DNA of 40,177 nt from Gammaproteobacteria bacterium (GTDB lineage: Bacteria > Pseudomonadota > Gammaproteobacteria > Pseudomonadales > Pseudohongiellaceae), in NCBI GenBank assembly GCA_030832825.1, contig JAURIJ010000026.1:1-40177 (forward strand). The letters are read 5' to 3'. Position numbers and translations under genes: made by a program. Below the pieces are notes generated by a model, which made no database searches, had not been told where the DNA came from, and was given only the letters and a program-made list of their open reading frames with translations. Shown here piece by piece: positions 24,868-33,295 of the stretch. The first letter of the stretch is position 1, and each line of letters begins with the position of its first letter.

Positions 24868-24913
24868 CGTGTGTCTCCGGGGTGAGGACGTCCAGTGGTC
24901 GTTGTGATACGCC

Positions 24914-24947
24914 ACTATAAGTCGCCTCTGTGACAGAAATATGACAA
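24914..24947 (-). promoter_or_regulatory. Pho box and -10 of pstS
   Basis: On the minus strand TTGTCAT (24947-24941) and CTGTCAC (24936-24930) have an 11-bp period. TATAGT (24919-24914) begins 10 nt later. This is the best Pho promoter in the window. Confidence 0.88.
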
Positions 24948-24972
24948 GACCGACACCTTGCCCAGCCACGCG

Positions 24973-25018
24973 CAGTCATCCATCTGTCACTTTCTTCCCT
25001 GAGGCCCTCATGTAGAAT
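24973..25018 (+). promoter_or_regulatory. Pho box and -10 of ppk
   Basis: CAGTCAT (24973-24979) and CTGTCAC (24984-24990) have an 11-bp period. TAGAAT (25013-25018) is a good -10. It is about one repeat unit further from the heptamers than in the pst promoters. The box is divergent from the pstS promoter. Confidence 0.72.
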
Positions 25019-25041
25019 GCCGGCAACAATCTGCGGGAATA

Positions 25042-27288
25042 ATGAGCAAGCGCATGAGCACGAAAGTGACAGTGATCCACGCTGACGACGATCTCCCGAT
25101 TGCCAGCGACATCCCGAACCCGCCACTGGCAGACTTCGAAGACAGCAACTCCGTGCCGGACACCATCGCCACGGCCGAGTCATCACTCGCCCGCGCCGCG
25201 GAAGCCGCGCCGGTGGATCTGGATAACAGCGCGCTGTATCTCAATCGCGAGCTCAGTTATCTGCAGTTCAACCTGCGCGTGCTGGATCAGGCACGGAATT
25301 CGCGCCACCCCCTGCTCGAACGGTTGATGTTCCTGCTGATCTTCAGTTCGAACCTGGACGAGTTCTACGAGATCCGCATCTCGGGCCTGAAGAAGCAGCT
25401 GGAATTCGGCCGCCAGCGGCCCGGCCCCGACGGAAAGTACCCCGACGAGGTGCTGCGCGAGATCAATCAACAGGTGCGCGTGGCGCTGACTGAACAGTAC
25501 CGCATCCTCAACGAGGATCTCTTCCCGTCGCTGGCACAGCAGAACATCCGCTTTCTGTACCGCAACGAATGGAACACAGCATTGACCGTGTGGGCACGCG
25601 ACTATTTTCGCGACGAGGTGCTGCCCGTCATCAGCCCGCTGGGGCTGGACCCGGCGCACCCTTTCCCGCGTCTGGTGAACAAGAGCCTCAATTTCATCCT
25701 GTCCCTGGAGGGCAAGGATGCCTTCGGTCGGGACAGCGGCCTGGCGATCGTGCCGGCGCCGCGCTCCCTGCCACGCCTGATCAAGGTGCCGCGCGAGATC
25801 GTGCCCGAGGGCGACAACTTCATCTTTCTGTCGTCGATCATCCATGCCCATGTGGAAGAGTTCTTCCCCGGCATGCGGGTCAAGGAATGCCACCAGTTCC
25901 GCGTGACGCGCAACTCCGACCTGGAAATGTCGAATGTGGAAGTGGAAGACGTGGCCAGCGCCTTGCAGGGAGAGCTGCACTCCCGTCGCTTTGGCACGGC
26001 GGCCAAGCTGGAGGTCGGTGCCACCTGCCCGCAGGAGCTGACCGATTTCTTGCTGCAACGCTTCAATCTGACGGAAGACGCCCTGTTCCGGCTGGACGGA
26101 CCCGTGAACCTGCAGCGCCTGATGACACTGACCAGCATGGTGAACCGGCCGGATCTCTGCTACCCGCCTTTCACACCTGGCACGCCGCCGGCACTGGAAG
26201 AAGGCGTCTCCATGTTCAATGCCGTGACCAAGGAAGATCTCCTGCTGCTGCACCCCTTCCAATCCTTCCTGCCCATCATCGACTGGGTGCGCCAGGCCGC
26301 CAAGGACCCTGCGGTGCTGTCCATCAAGCAGACGCTGTACCGCACCAATGAATCCTCGGAACTCGTGGAAGCGTTGTCCGAAGCGGCTCGCAATGGCAAG
26401 GAAGTGACCGTGGTCATCGAACTGCGGGCGCGATTCGACGAGCAGGAAAACCTGCAGTTCGCCAGCAAGCTGCAGGAAGCGGGTGCCGTGGTGGTCTATG
26501 GCGTCATGGGCTACAAGACCCACGCCAAGATGCTGCTGATCGTGCGGCGCGAGGGGGGCAGGCTCAAGCGCTACGCCCACCTCGGCACGGGCAACTACCA
26601 CCGCAAGACATCCCTGGTCTACACCGACTATGGCTTGATGACCTGCGATGAAACCCTGTGTGCCGACGTGCACAAGGTGTTCCAGCAGATCACCGGCATG
26701 GGCAAGCGCATCGTGCCGGACCTGGTCATCCACGCGCCCTTCCGCCTGAAGAAGTCGCTGATCCGCTTGATCCAGCAGGAGAAGAACGCGGCGCTGGAGG
26801 GACGTCCCGCCCGCATCATCGCCAAGATGAATGCGCTGACGGATCCCGATGTGATCCGCGAGCTCTACAGCGCCTCGCGCAATGGCGTGAAGATCGACCT
26901 CATCGTGCGCGGCATCTGCTGCCTGAAACCCGGAATTGCGGGAATCTCGGAAAATATCCGCGTGGTGTCGATCATCGGGCGCTTCCTGGAGCACTCGCGG
27001 GTGTTCTACTTCGCCAACAATCTTCACCCGCTGTATTGCTCCAGCGCTGACTGGATGGAACGCAATCTCATGCATCGCATCGAGGTGGCATTCCCGATCC
27101 TGCGCAAGAAATGGGTGAGCCGGATTCTGGAGGAGCTGGAGATGTATCTGAACGATCGTTGCCAGAGCTGGGAATTGCAGCCCGACGGCAGCTATCTGCG
27201 CCTGGCGCCCGAGGAATGTGACAAGCGCGAACCCGTGCAGACGCTTCTGCTGCAGCAACTGGCGACGGTGCGTTACAGCACGGTCTGA
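25042..27288 (+). CDS. ppk1: Polyphosphate kinase 1
   Basis: A 748-residue enzyme that reversibly transfers the ATP gamma-phosphate onto polyphosphate. After a variable 55-residue N-terminus come LYLNRELSYLQFNLRVL and SSNLDEFYEIRISGL, the N and H domains. The catalytic phospholipase-D-like domains contain H494 in YKTHAKMLL (equivalent of E. coli His435), HLGTGNYHRKTSLVYTDYGL, and H651 in RFLEHSRVFYF (equivalent of His592). GGGA lies 5 nt before the ATG; an ATG four codons in is possible. A Pho box precedes it, and its 3' end overlaps the convergent ppx by 16 bp. Confidence 0.95.
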   Translation: MSKRMSTKVTVIHADDDLPIASDIPNPPLADFEDSNSVPDTIATAESSLARAAEAAPVDLDNSALYLNRELSYLQFNLRVLDQARNSRHPLLERLMFLLIFSSNLDEFYEIRISGLKKQLEFGRQRPGPDGKYPDEVLREINQQVRVALTEQYRILNEDLFPSLAQQNIRFLYRNEWNTALTVWARDYFRDEVLPVISPLGLDPAHPFPRLVNKSLNFILSLEGKDAFGRDSGLAIVPAPRSLPRLIKVPREIVPEGDNFIFLSSIIHAHVEEFFPGMRVKECHQFRVTRNSDLEMSNVEVEDVASALQGELHSRRFGTAAKLEVGATCPQELTDFLLQRFNLTEDALFRLDGPVNLQRLMTLTSMVNRPDLCYPPFTPGTPPALEEGVSMFNAVTKEDLLLLHPFQSFLPIIDWVRQAAKDPAVLSIKQTLYRTNESSELVEALSEAARNGKEVTVVIELRARFDEQENLQFASKLQEAGAVVVYGVMGYKTHAKMLLIVRREGGRLKRYAHLGTGNYHRKTSLVYTDYGLMTCDETLCADVHKVFQQITGMGKRIVPDLVIHAPFRLKKSLIRLIQQEKNAALEGRPARIIAKMNALTDPDVIRELYSASRNGVKIDLIVRGICCLKPGIAGISENIRVVSIIGRFLEHSRVFYFANNLHPLYCSSADWMERNLMHRIEVAFPILRKKWVSRILEELEMYLNDRCQSWELQPDGSYLRLAPEECDKREPVQTLLLQQLATVRYSTV

Positions 27289-28238
27289 GTCACCCGCGGC
27301 ATCGACTGCGGATCGAGCCTCGAGGTGTCGGGGCCATTCTGCATCATGAAATGCAACATGCCCTCGCGCAGGGCCGTGGGACTGAACTGCATCGAATCGA
27401 TCTCGAAAGCCTCCATCATCCCCATCAACACCGCCCAACCAGGCAGGAGAAGATCCTTGCGTCTGTCTTTAAGCCCTGGCAGCAAAGCTTCCTGGTCGGC
27501 CGCACACGCCAGCACGTCTGCCCGCAGTGCCTGAAGTGAGGTCCGCTTGATCTGCCCTGCGGGCTGGCCGCGCATCTGCAGAATCGCTGCCAGCATCTTC
27601 GCAGTGCCGGACGAGGCAAAGGCTGCCGCCCAGGGGTGCTGCAGACACTCCGCCTGGATGCTCGCGAATACAGCCCGAGCTTCGGCGACGGCGTTGTCCA
27701 GTGTCTGACTCTGCAGGGAGGGCTTGTCGACCACCGGCGTGAAGAAGCGATCGCGCCAGCTGACACAGCCGATCGGCAGACTGCGGGTGACCAGTCGCGT
27801 GCCCTGACGACCGATGATCACCTCGGTGCTGCCACCGCCGATGTCGGCCACCAGCCGCACCTCGTCGGTCGGCGGCAGACCCGACATCACGCCCAGGTAG
27901 ACCAGCACCGCTTCCTGCAGCCCGGAAATGACTGACACTTCCAGCCCCAGTTCCCGCGCGGCTGCCAGGAACTGCGGCGCATTGCGTGCCAGGCGCAAGG
28001 CATTGGTGCCCAACGCCCAGTACTGCCGGATGGGATAGCGGGACATGACGTCGACGAATTCTCGCAGGGAGTCGATGCCGCGCCCGAAGGCCGCTGGGGA
28101 TATCTCCCCGCTCAACGTGACCCCCTCTCCCAACTGCACGATATGACTGAAGCGCTCGACGATCTCGCTCCTGCCGTCATGCCAGCGGGCAATCAGCAGG
28201 TGGAAACTGTTGGAGCCCAGGTCGATGCAGGCATACAT
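27273..28238 (-). CDS. ppx: Exopolyphosphatase, Ppx/GppA family (short form)
   Basis: A 321-residue protein of the ASKHA-fold Ppx/GppA family. It shows the N-terminal phosphate loop MYACIDLGSNSFHLLIA, YWALGTNALRLARN, ISGLQEAVLVYLGV and the second phosphate loop VADIGGGSTEVIIG. This is the length of the two-domain core only; the C-terminal HD-like extension of E. coli Ppx is absent. Removal of terminal phosphate from polyphosphate is the likely activity; pppGpp hydrolysis is an alternative. The Pho box upstream and convergent ppk favour polyphosphate. The Shine-Dalgarno is AGGA-like. Confidence 0.9.
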   Translation of the reverse strand: MYACIDLGSNSFHLLIARWHDGRSEIVERFSHIVQLGEGVTLSGEISPAAFGRGIDSLREFVDVMSRYPIRQYWALGTNALRLARNAPQFLAAARELGLEVSVISGLQEAVLVYLGVMSGLPPTDEVRLVADIGGGSTEVIIGRQGTRLVTRSLPIGCVSWRDRFFTPVVDKPSLQSQTLDNAVAEARAVFASIQAECLQHPWAAAFASSGTAKMLAAILQMRGQPAGQIKRTSLQALRADVLACAADQEALLPGLKDRRKDLLLPGWAVLMGMMEAFEIDSMQFSPTALREGMLHFMMQNGPDTSRLDPQSMPRVTQTVL

Positions 28239-28279
28239 GACAGAGAAGGATTCCTGTGCGGGTACGGAATGCGATGCGT

Positions 28280-28313
28280 CACCTTACCCCTGCTCTGTGG
28301 CAGTAATGTGACA
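28280..28313 (-). promoter_or_regulatory. Pho box upstream of ppx
   Basis: On the minus strand CTGTCAC (28313-28307) and CTGCCAC (28302-28296) have an 11-bp period. A poor -10, TAAGGT (28285-28280), begins 10 nt later, which keeps the geometry of the other Pho promoters here. Confidence 0.72.
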
Positions 28314-28330
28314 GTGACGCGCGCAGCCGC

Positions 28331-28795
28331 TCAGATCATGGATTGCTGGTAATTCTCGATGCCTATCCTGTCGATCAGGTTGAGCTGGGTCTCCAGCCAG
28401 TCGACATGCTCTTCCTCACTGCGCAGGATGGCTGCCAGCAGATCGCGGCTGACGTAGTCCTGCACGGACTCGGCATAGGCGATGCCTTCCTTGAGAGTAG
28501 GCAGGGCCTGCATCTCGAGTTGCAGATCGCACTCCAGCATTTCGCGCGTATGTTCGCCGATCAGCAGCTTGCCGAGGTTCTGCAGATTGGGCAGCCCTTC
28601 CAGAAACAGGATGCGGCCGATCAGTTCATCGGCATGCTTCATTTCGTCGATGGATTCTTCGTACTCTTTGCTGGCCAGCTTGCCCATCCCCCACTCGCGG
28701 AACATGCGGGAATGCAGGAAGTACTGATTGATGGCAATCAATTCATTGCCCAGGGCCTTGTTGAGATGCTTGATGACGGTCGCGTCGGCTTTCAT
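28331..28795 (-). CDS. bfr: Bacterioferritin
   Basis: A 154-residue four-helix ferritin that stores iron in a 24-mer. Ferroxidase ligands E18, E51 and H54 are visible ([24 protein letters not shown]). The haem-ligating M52 marks it as a true bacterioferritin. [15 protein letters not shown] carries the second glutamate-histidine ligand set. AGAGGA lies upstream of the ATG at 28795. The bfd gene is on the same strand 139 bp upstream. Confidence 0.95.
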   Translation of the reverse strand: MKADATVIKHLNKALGNELIAINQYFLHSRMFREWGMGKLASKEYEESIDEMKHADELIGRILFLEGLPNLQNLGKLLIGEHTREMLECDLQLEMQALPTLKEGIAYAESVQDYVSRDLLAAILRSEEEHVDWLETQLNLIDRIGIENYQQSMI

Positions 28796-28934
28796 GAGAG
28801 TGTCCTCTGGCGTGAAATTCAGCACACAGGGTCGTCGCTAAGCGCCGGCGTGTCAAGGCCCGAAAAATGTAAGACACTGATATTAATGAGAAACGAACGC
28901 ATTCACTGGTTGTGCTGCGACTGCTGAGGAAGGT

Positions 28935-29129
28935 TCACGCAATGGCGGCATTGACGTAGGTCGCGGTGCTCTTGAATTCGCTGACGATGCTCATGGCGTG
29001 GCGGCCACACTTGCCGCATTCGGAGGCGACGCCCAGTTTCTCGCGGATATCCGCCATGCGACGGGACCCTTCGCTGCAGAATTCGCGAATCTGGCTGTCA
29101 GTGATTTGGCGGCAGATACAGACGTACAT
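28935..29129 (-). CDS. bfd: Bacterioferritin-associated ferredoxin
   Basis: A 64-residue [2Fe-2S] protein with the Bfd cysteine pattern C4-x-C6 and C38-x2-C41 (MYVCICRQIT; ECGKCGRH). Bfd reduces the iron core of bacterioferritin to release iron. A strong GGAGGAG precedes the ATG. A Fur-like box lies 32 bp upstream, consistent with induction under iron limitation. Confidence 0.95.
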   Translation of the reverse strand: MYVCICRQITDSQIREFCSEGSRRMADIREKLGVASECGKCGRHAMSIVSEFKSTATYVNAAIA

Positions 29130-29160
29130 GGTGGCTCCTCCATTGGTCCAAATTTTAAAG

Positions 29161-29179
29161 CGTAATGAGAATGATTGTC
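29161..29179. promoter_or_regulatory. Fur-like box between bfd and the glycosyltransferase gene
   Basis: By eye, CGTAATGAGAATGATTGTC matches the 19-bp Fur consensus at 14 positions. It sits 32 bp before the bfd start codon and about 80 bp before the divergent gene at 29259, so bfd is the more likely target. Confidence 0.68.
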
Positions 29180-29258
29180 AAACAGTTTACTGTTTGCCTG
29201 CGCGACAGCGTCCTGCAGACTTCGTGCTACCATGCCGTCAGTTTCCGCACGCCAGTGA

Positions 29259-31196
29259 ATGCCCTCCATGGATCACCACTTCTCAATTCCGTCCTCGCCC
29301 TTTCTCGCCCGGCACCCGGGCAGATGGCTGCTCACTGGCCTTCTGGTGGTGCTCGTATTGAAGCTGTTGCTGGCCTGGAACCTGGATCTCTACAGCGACG
29401 AGATCTTCTACTGGCAGGCCTCCACTCGGCCCGCTCTGGCCTACAGCGATCTGCCCTTCATGTCCGCCCTGCTGGCCGGTCTGGGCACTGCGCTTCTGGG
29501 GAACTCCGCCTTCGGTGTGCGCACGCTGTTCCTGCTGATGGGCACCAGCATTCCCCTGCTGGTGTACTGGCTGGCCCGGCCTCTGCTGCCACGACAGCAA
29601 GCACTGGAAGCCTCCGCCCTGGCCCTGTGCCTGCCCCTGTGTGCATTCCTGGGCCTGCTGGCCGTGCCGGATGTGCCTCTGCTGTTCTTCGGCCTGCTGC
29701 TGACGGGTTGCCTTGAACGCGCCACACGGCATGGCACGCTGTCGTGGTGGCTTGCTGCCGGGGTGGCCGCCGCGCTGGGCATCAGCACGCATTACCGCTT
29801 TGCGCCATGGCTGCTGGCAGCCCTGATCTTCATGTTGGTGTTCAGGCCGATGCATCGGCACTGGAGGCAACCCGGGCTGTGGCTTGCGGCGGCCATCCTG
29901 GCGCTGGGGCTTTACCCGATCCTCGCCTTCAATCTGGGCAATCAACTGAGCGGTGTCGACTACCATCTGCTGGAACGCCACCCCTGGGAATTCCAGGCCG
30001 AAGGTCTGCTGCACATCGTCAAGCAGGCGGGCCTGGTCACCCCTCTGCTCTATGCCGCACTCATCGCCACGCTTGTTCGTCTGCTGCGAGCGGGGCGGGC
30101 AGGCGACCATCGTCGCGGTCTGTTCGGCATCCTGGCGCTGGTCAATCTGAGCCTCTACCTGGTGCTGGCCCCCTGGTCCGACAACACGCGAACCTCCATC
30201 CACTGGCCCTTGTCCGGCTATCTGCCGTTGCTGGTGTTCCTGCCGGAGACTCTGCGCAAGCTGCACGCGCGATTGACTGCACGCCATGGCGACGTGGTCG
30301 CAGGACGCATCCTGAAGACGACTCTGGGCATGGGCTTTGCTGGAACGCTCGTGGCGCTGCTGGGCATGGGGACACAGAGCCTTCAGGACACGCTGCGCCC
30401 GCTGATTGGCGAGGGGGTGCTGTCCAACAAGATGGCTGGCTGGCGGCCGTTTGTCGCCTATACCAATCAGGTGCTGCAGGCGGAGCACTTGCGCCCCGAC
30501 GATCTGCTGGTCACCGACAACTATTACACCGGCGCGCAACTGGCTCTTGCCCTTGGCGAGACACGCCCCGTGTTCAATATCGACATGGACAAGTCCATCC
30601 GCGACGGCCGCGCGGTGCAGTACGAGATATGGCGCACCAACCTGACCGGCCTGCGGGACAACAGCGGGCGCAGCGCCCTGTTCATCACGGAGGACAGCAC
30701 ACTCACCGTTCCCGACAAACTCGCTGTACTGGAGCGTGTCTGCGCTGAGTTCCAGCATCTGGAGTTCCTGAGTCAGCTGTCCCTTTTAGGGGGCGAGAAG
30801 CGCTTCAGCTATTACCGCGCCGACAATGTCGGAGCGAGCCCCGCGGGCGCTTGCCCGCTACCGTCGTTGGGTTGGGTCGATGCACCGGAGGACGACGCCC
30901 GCCTGTCTGGCAACTTCTCGGTATCGGGCTGGGTCATCAACGAGGGACTGGGCGTCGATCGCGTCGAAGTGGAACTGGACGGCGAGACCTTGGGCGAGGC
31001 CCAATACGGTCAGTCACGACCGGATGTCGTGGCGGCCATGTCCGCGGAGGACGATCCCAACGCCCCCCTGCTCGGCTATGCACTGACGCTGGACGCCGGC
31101 ACCCTGCCCTCAGGCCGCGCGCGACTGCGCATCAAGACCACGGGCAAGTCAGGCGAGGTTCAATACTTTGGTGACAGGACAGTGTTTGTGGAGTGA
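29259..31196 (+). CDS. ArnT/PMT-like membrane glycosyltransferase with extra C-terminal beta domain
   Basis: A 645-residue polytopic protein. The first 400 or so residues form about ten membrane helices. The first periplasmic loop has YSDEIFYWQ (D47, E48), the acidic pair typical of the GT-C fold dolichol/undecaprenyl-phosphate sugar transferases (PMT, ArnT). AYSDLPFMSALLAGLGTALLG follows as in that family. Residues about 400-540 form a soluble domain. The last 90 or so (WVDAPEDDARLSGNFSVSGW onward) look like a small Ig-like or carbohydrate-binding beta-sandwich, unusual for this family. The acceptor is unknown. The start is uncertain (ATG at 29259 or 29268, both with weak ribosome-binding sites). 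Confidence 0.75.
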   Translation: MPSMDHHFSIPSSPFLARHPGRWLLTGLLVVLVLKLLLAWNLDLYSDEIFYWQASTRPALAYSDLPFMSALLAGLGTALLGNSAFGVRTLFLLMGTSIPLLVYWLARPLLPRQQALEASALALCLPLCAFLGLLAVPDVPLLFFGLLLTGCLERATRHGTLSWWLAAGVAAALGISTHYRFAPWLLAALIFMLVFRPMHRHWRQPGLWLAAAILALGLYPILAFNLGNQLSGVDYHLLERHPWEFQAEGLLHIVKQAGLVTPLLYAALIATLVRLLRAGRAGDHRRGLFGILALVNLSLYLVLAPWSDNTRTSIHWPLSGYLPLLVFLPETLRKLHARLTARHGDVVAGRILKTTLGMGFAGTLVALLGMGTQSLQDTLRPLIGEGVLSNKMAGWRPFVAYTNQVLQAEHLRPDDLLVTDNYYTGAQLALALGETRPVFNIDMDKSIRDGRAVQYEIWRTNLTGLRDNSGRSALFITEDSTLTVPDKLAVLERVCAEFQHLEFLSQLSLLGGEKRFSYYRADNVGASPAGACPLPSLGWVDAPEDDARLSGNFSVSGWVINEGLGVDRVEVELDGETLGEAQYGQSRPDVVAAMSAEDDPNAPLLGYALTLDAGTLPSGRARLRIKTTGKSGEVQYFGDRTVFVE

Positions 31197-31211
31197 GGCA
31201 GGAGGGATGGC

Positions 31212-32114
31212 TCAGTAAGGATTGAGCACTTCCACCGCGATGCGCCATTCACCCTCGGGGGTGAAGCGCCAGTAACGCAGATAATTCGTGTTGAACTCCG
31301 AGCCCTGGGCACTCATGGTGCCGAAGGTGTAACCCACGTCACCAGACTCTGACAGAAAGTAGCCTCCTGGCTCGTGCTGAATCGCGGACATTTCCAGACT
31401 CTCGTCCAGATACGCGCCATAGACCTGTGCACCTGCTTCATTGCCAATGCCTGGCGCCATGCCTGGCACGTAGACCCGCTGGTTCTCCAATCCATAGCGC
31501 AGCATGGCTCGCATGCCGCCACGGAAATTGATGGAACTGATGAAGCGCTCATCCGCTTCCACCAGGGAATCGAGACTGTTGTGTTCAACATCGGCCGTTA
31601 CGGCCTCATCGAGCGAGCGCATGGTTTCGCCGATATCGGGATCGACATCCAGACTCAGCACGCCGGGAACACGCACGGTCATGTCGGCAGCCATGCGCCA
31701 CTGTCCATCAAATTTGCGCCAGATCGTGACGAAGTGGCCGTAGGTGCGGCGGGCATCACTGCCGCTGCCATTGGTGAAGCGGTATGGCCCGCTCGTCAGG
31801 CCGAGATCACCGGCACGGGAGAAGTCGATGTAATTGGCCTTTGATTCGAGGGCCGTTTCACCACGCTGCGCGGGACCGGCCTGCTCGTAAAGATTACGCG
31901 CGTCGACAGGGCCGCGGCGGAAAATGACAGCGCCTTCACTGAATGAATTGAGAAATGCCTGATTGAAACCCAGGGTACGGGAACTGTCAGCCAGCCTGAC
32001 ATCAGCTTCCAACAGACTTTCCCAAATCTGCGTGCGTTCGTCTGACTGAGCAAACACGGTATCCGGAACAAGCAATGGGAAGAGAGCCAGCAGCGCAATT
32101 TGGGACGATTTCAT
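31212..32114 (-). CDS. Exported protein with two NTF2/SnoaL-like (DUF4440-type) domains
   Basis: A 300-residue protein with a signal peptide (1-22, ending VFA). The two halves look like divergent copies. Each opens with a helix of ERTQIWESLLEADVRLADSS or SLDSLVEADERFISS type and closes with a strand pair ending WRKFDGQWRMAADM or WRFTPEGEWRIAVEV. This is the DUF4440/SnoaL pattern of the NTF2 superfamily, which includes enzymes and non-enzymatic binding proteins. No catalytic residues can be assigned. It converges on the glycosyltransferase gene and is divergent from the ATPase at 32342. The 32115-32341 gap shows only weak promoter-like sequences. Confidence 0.65.
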   Translation of the reverse strand: MKSSQIALLALFPLLVPDTVFAQSDERTQIWESLLEADVRLADSSRTLGFNQAFLNSFSEGAVIFRRGPVDARNLYEQAGPAQRGETALESKANYIDFSRAGDLGLTSGPYRFTNGSGSDARRTYGHFVTIWRKFDGQWRMAADMTVRVPGVLSLDVDPDIGETMRSLDEAVTADVEHNSLDSLVEADERFISSINFRGGMRAMLRYGLENQRVYVPGMAPGIGNEAGAQVYGAYLDESLEMSAIQHEPGGYFLSESGDVGYTFGTMSAQGSEFNTNYLRYWRFTPEGEWRIAVEVLNPY

Positions 32115-32341
32115 GGATGCACCATTTTCTTATCGTTCTGTGACTGCTTGTGTCGCGCGGGCAGTATCGCTCATTCCGCAGCCAAGGTATAGCATGTCGT
32201 TCCCGGGATGACTTTTCGCGCCGTCTGGAAGTAACATCGCTTGGCACTCCGTCAGGATGTTGGGAGTCAACTGTATTAGCCCCTAATTAAACCGGACACC
32301 CTGTATCGAACAGTGCGAATCTACATGAGCGCCGGTTCTTG

Positions 32342-33205
32342 ATGTATCAGGATTTTCATGGCCTTTCCAGCCCGCCCTTCTCCACGACACCGGATACTCG
32401 ATTCTTTCTGGAATTGAACAATGCGAGAGTGCTGTTCAAGGAATTGCTCGCCACCCTGAATGGTCCTGACGGCTTCATGCTCGTGCGCGGAAAACCAGGC
32501 ATGGGCAAGACCATTCTGTGTCGCAAGTTGTTGAATGCCCTGTACTGTCATCGTTCGTGCTACCGCGTCATTCACCTCGCACATCCGCGACTGACCGAAC
32601 GCAATTTCCTCAGCGCCATTGCACTCGAACTCGTCCTGGACGAGACCACGCTGGACACGCTGGAGGACGGCGTGGTGGCGGAATTGCAGAGAAGCGCAGA
32701 CAAGGGGCTGATCAATGCCCTGATCATCGATGAAGCACAGACGATGCCCGACGAGACGCTCGTTGGTCTGCGCCGGCTTGCAGACCACAGGACACCCTCG
32801 GGCAACCTGCTCCGCGTCGTGCTCTTCGCCCAGCCCACACAGCAGAAGCATCTGCGGGAGTCGCGCAGCAGAATCCTGGCAGATTGCATCACGATGGAAC
32901 GCAGCCTGGGCCCGCTGCGCGACGCAGACACCTCCACCTCTATCAATCTGCGCCTCACTCGCGCGGGGTATCAAGGAACAGGCTTGTTCACTCTGCGCGC
33001 GATTCAACTGATCGCCGGTGCCAGTCGCGGCATCCCGCGCCTGATCAATCTGCTTGCCCACAAATCCTTGCTGCAGGCAACTCAGGAAGGCGCGAGGAAG
33101 GAGAACAAGGACCACATGCGCCTGGTGATCGCGCGCACAGAGGCCGCCGAGAAATATGAGCGGCACCCGGCCAAGGACTGGATTGAGAGGATCTCCGGCC
33201 GCTGA
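32342..33205 (+). CDS. Orphan ExeA/GspA/MshM-like AAA ATPase
   Basis: A 287-residue ATPase. The N-terminus MYQDFHGLSSPPFSTTPDTR is the hallmark of the ExeA/GspA/MshM group. Walker A is GKPGMGKT (50-57), Walker B is ALIIDEAQ (D130, E131), and IPRLINLLAHKSLL resembles the C-terminal lid. Family members work with type II secretion, MSHA pili or transposition (TnsC/TniB relatives). None of those partners is in the window, and the peptidoglycan-binding C-terminal half of ExeA is missing. An in-frame TTG lies directly before the chosen ATG. The cysE promoter follows immediately. Confidence 0.75.
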   Translation: MYQDFHGLSSPPFSTTPDTRFFLELNNARVLFKELLATLNGPDGFMLVRGKPGMGKTILCRKLLNALYCHRSCYRVIHLAHPRLTERNFLSAIALELVLDETTLDTLEDGVVAELQRSADKGLINALIIDEAQTMPDETLVGLRRLADHRTPSGNLLRVVLFAQPTQQKHLRESRSRILADCITMERSLGPLRDADTSTSINLRLTRAGYQGTGLFTLRAIQLIAGASRGIPRLINLLAHKSLLQATQEGARKENKDHMRLVIARTEAAEKYERHPAKDWIERISGR

Positions 33206-33232
33206 CACCTGCTGTGGCGGCGTCGGCGCCGA

Positions 33233-33260
33233 TTGTCAGCCTGCCGCCGTCGGCTATAAT
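33233..33260 (+). promoter_or_regulatory. Sigma70 promoter of cysE
   Basis: TTGTCA (33233-33238) and TATAAT (33255-33260) are separated by 16 nt, about 35 bp before the cysE ATG. Confidence 0.75.
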
Positions 33261-33295
33261 CTGCGCCAGTTTCACAGGCCACACGGACCCGCCTC

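Noticed and set aside
25183-27438. 751-codon minus-strand open frame opposite ppk
   Set aside because: It is a shadow of ppk, His/Gln-rich, with no recognisable domain.
28874-28900. AT-rich GATATTAATGAGAAACG stretch between bfr and bfd as a second Fur box
   Set aside because: Only a weak match to the consensus, much poorer than the site at 29161-29179.
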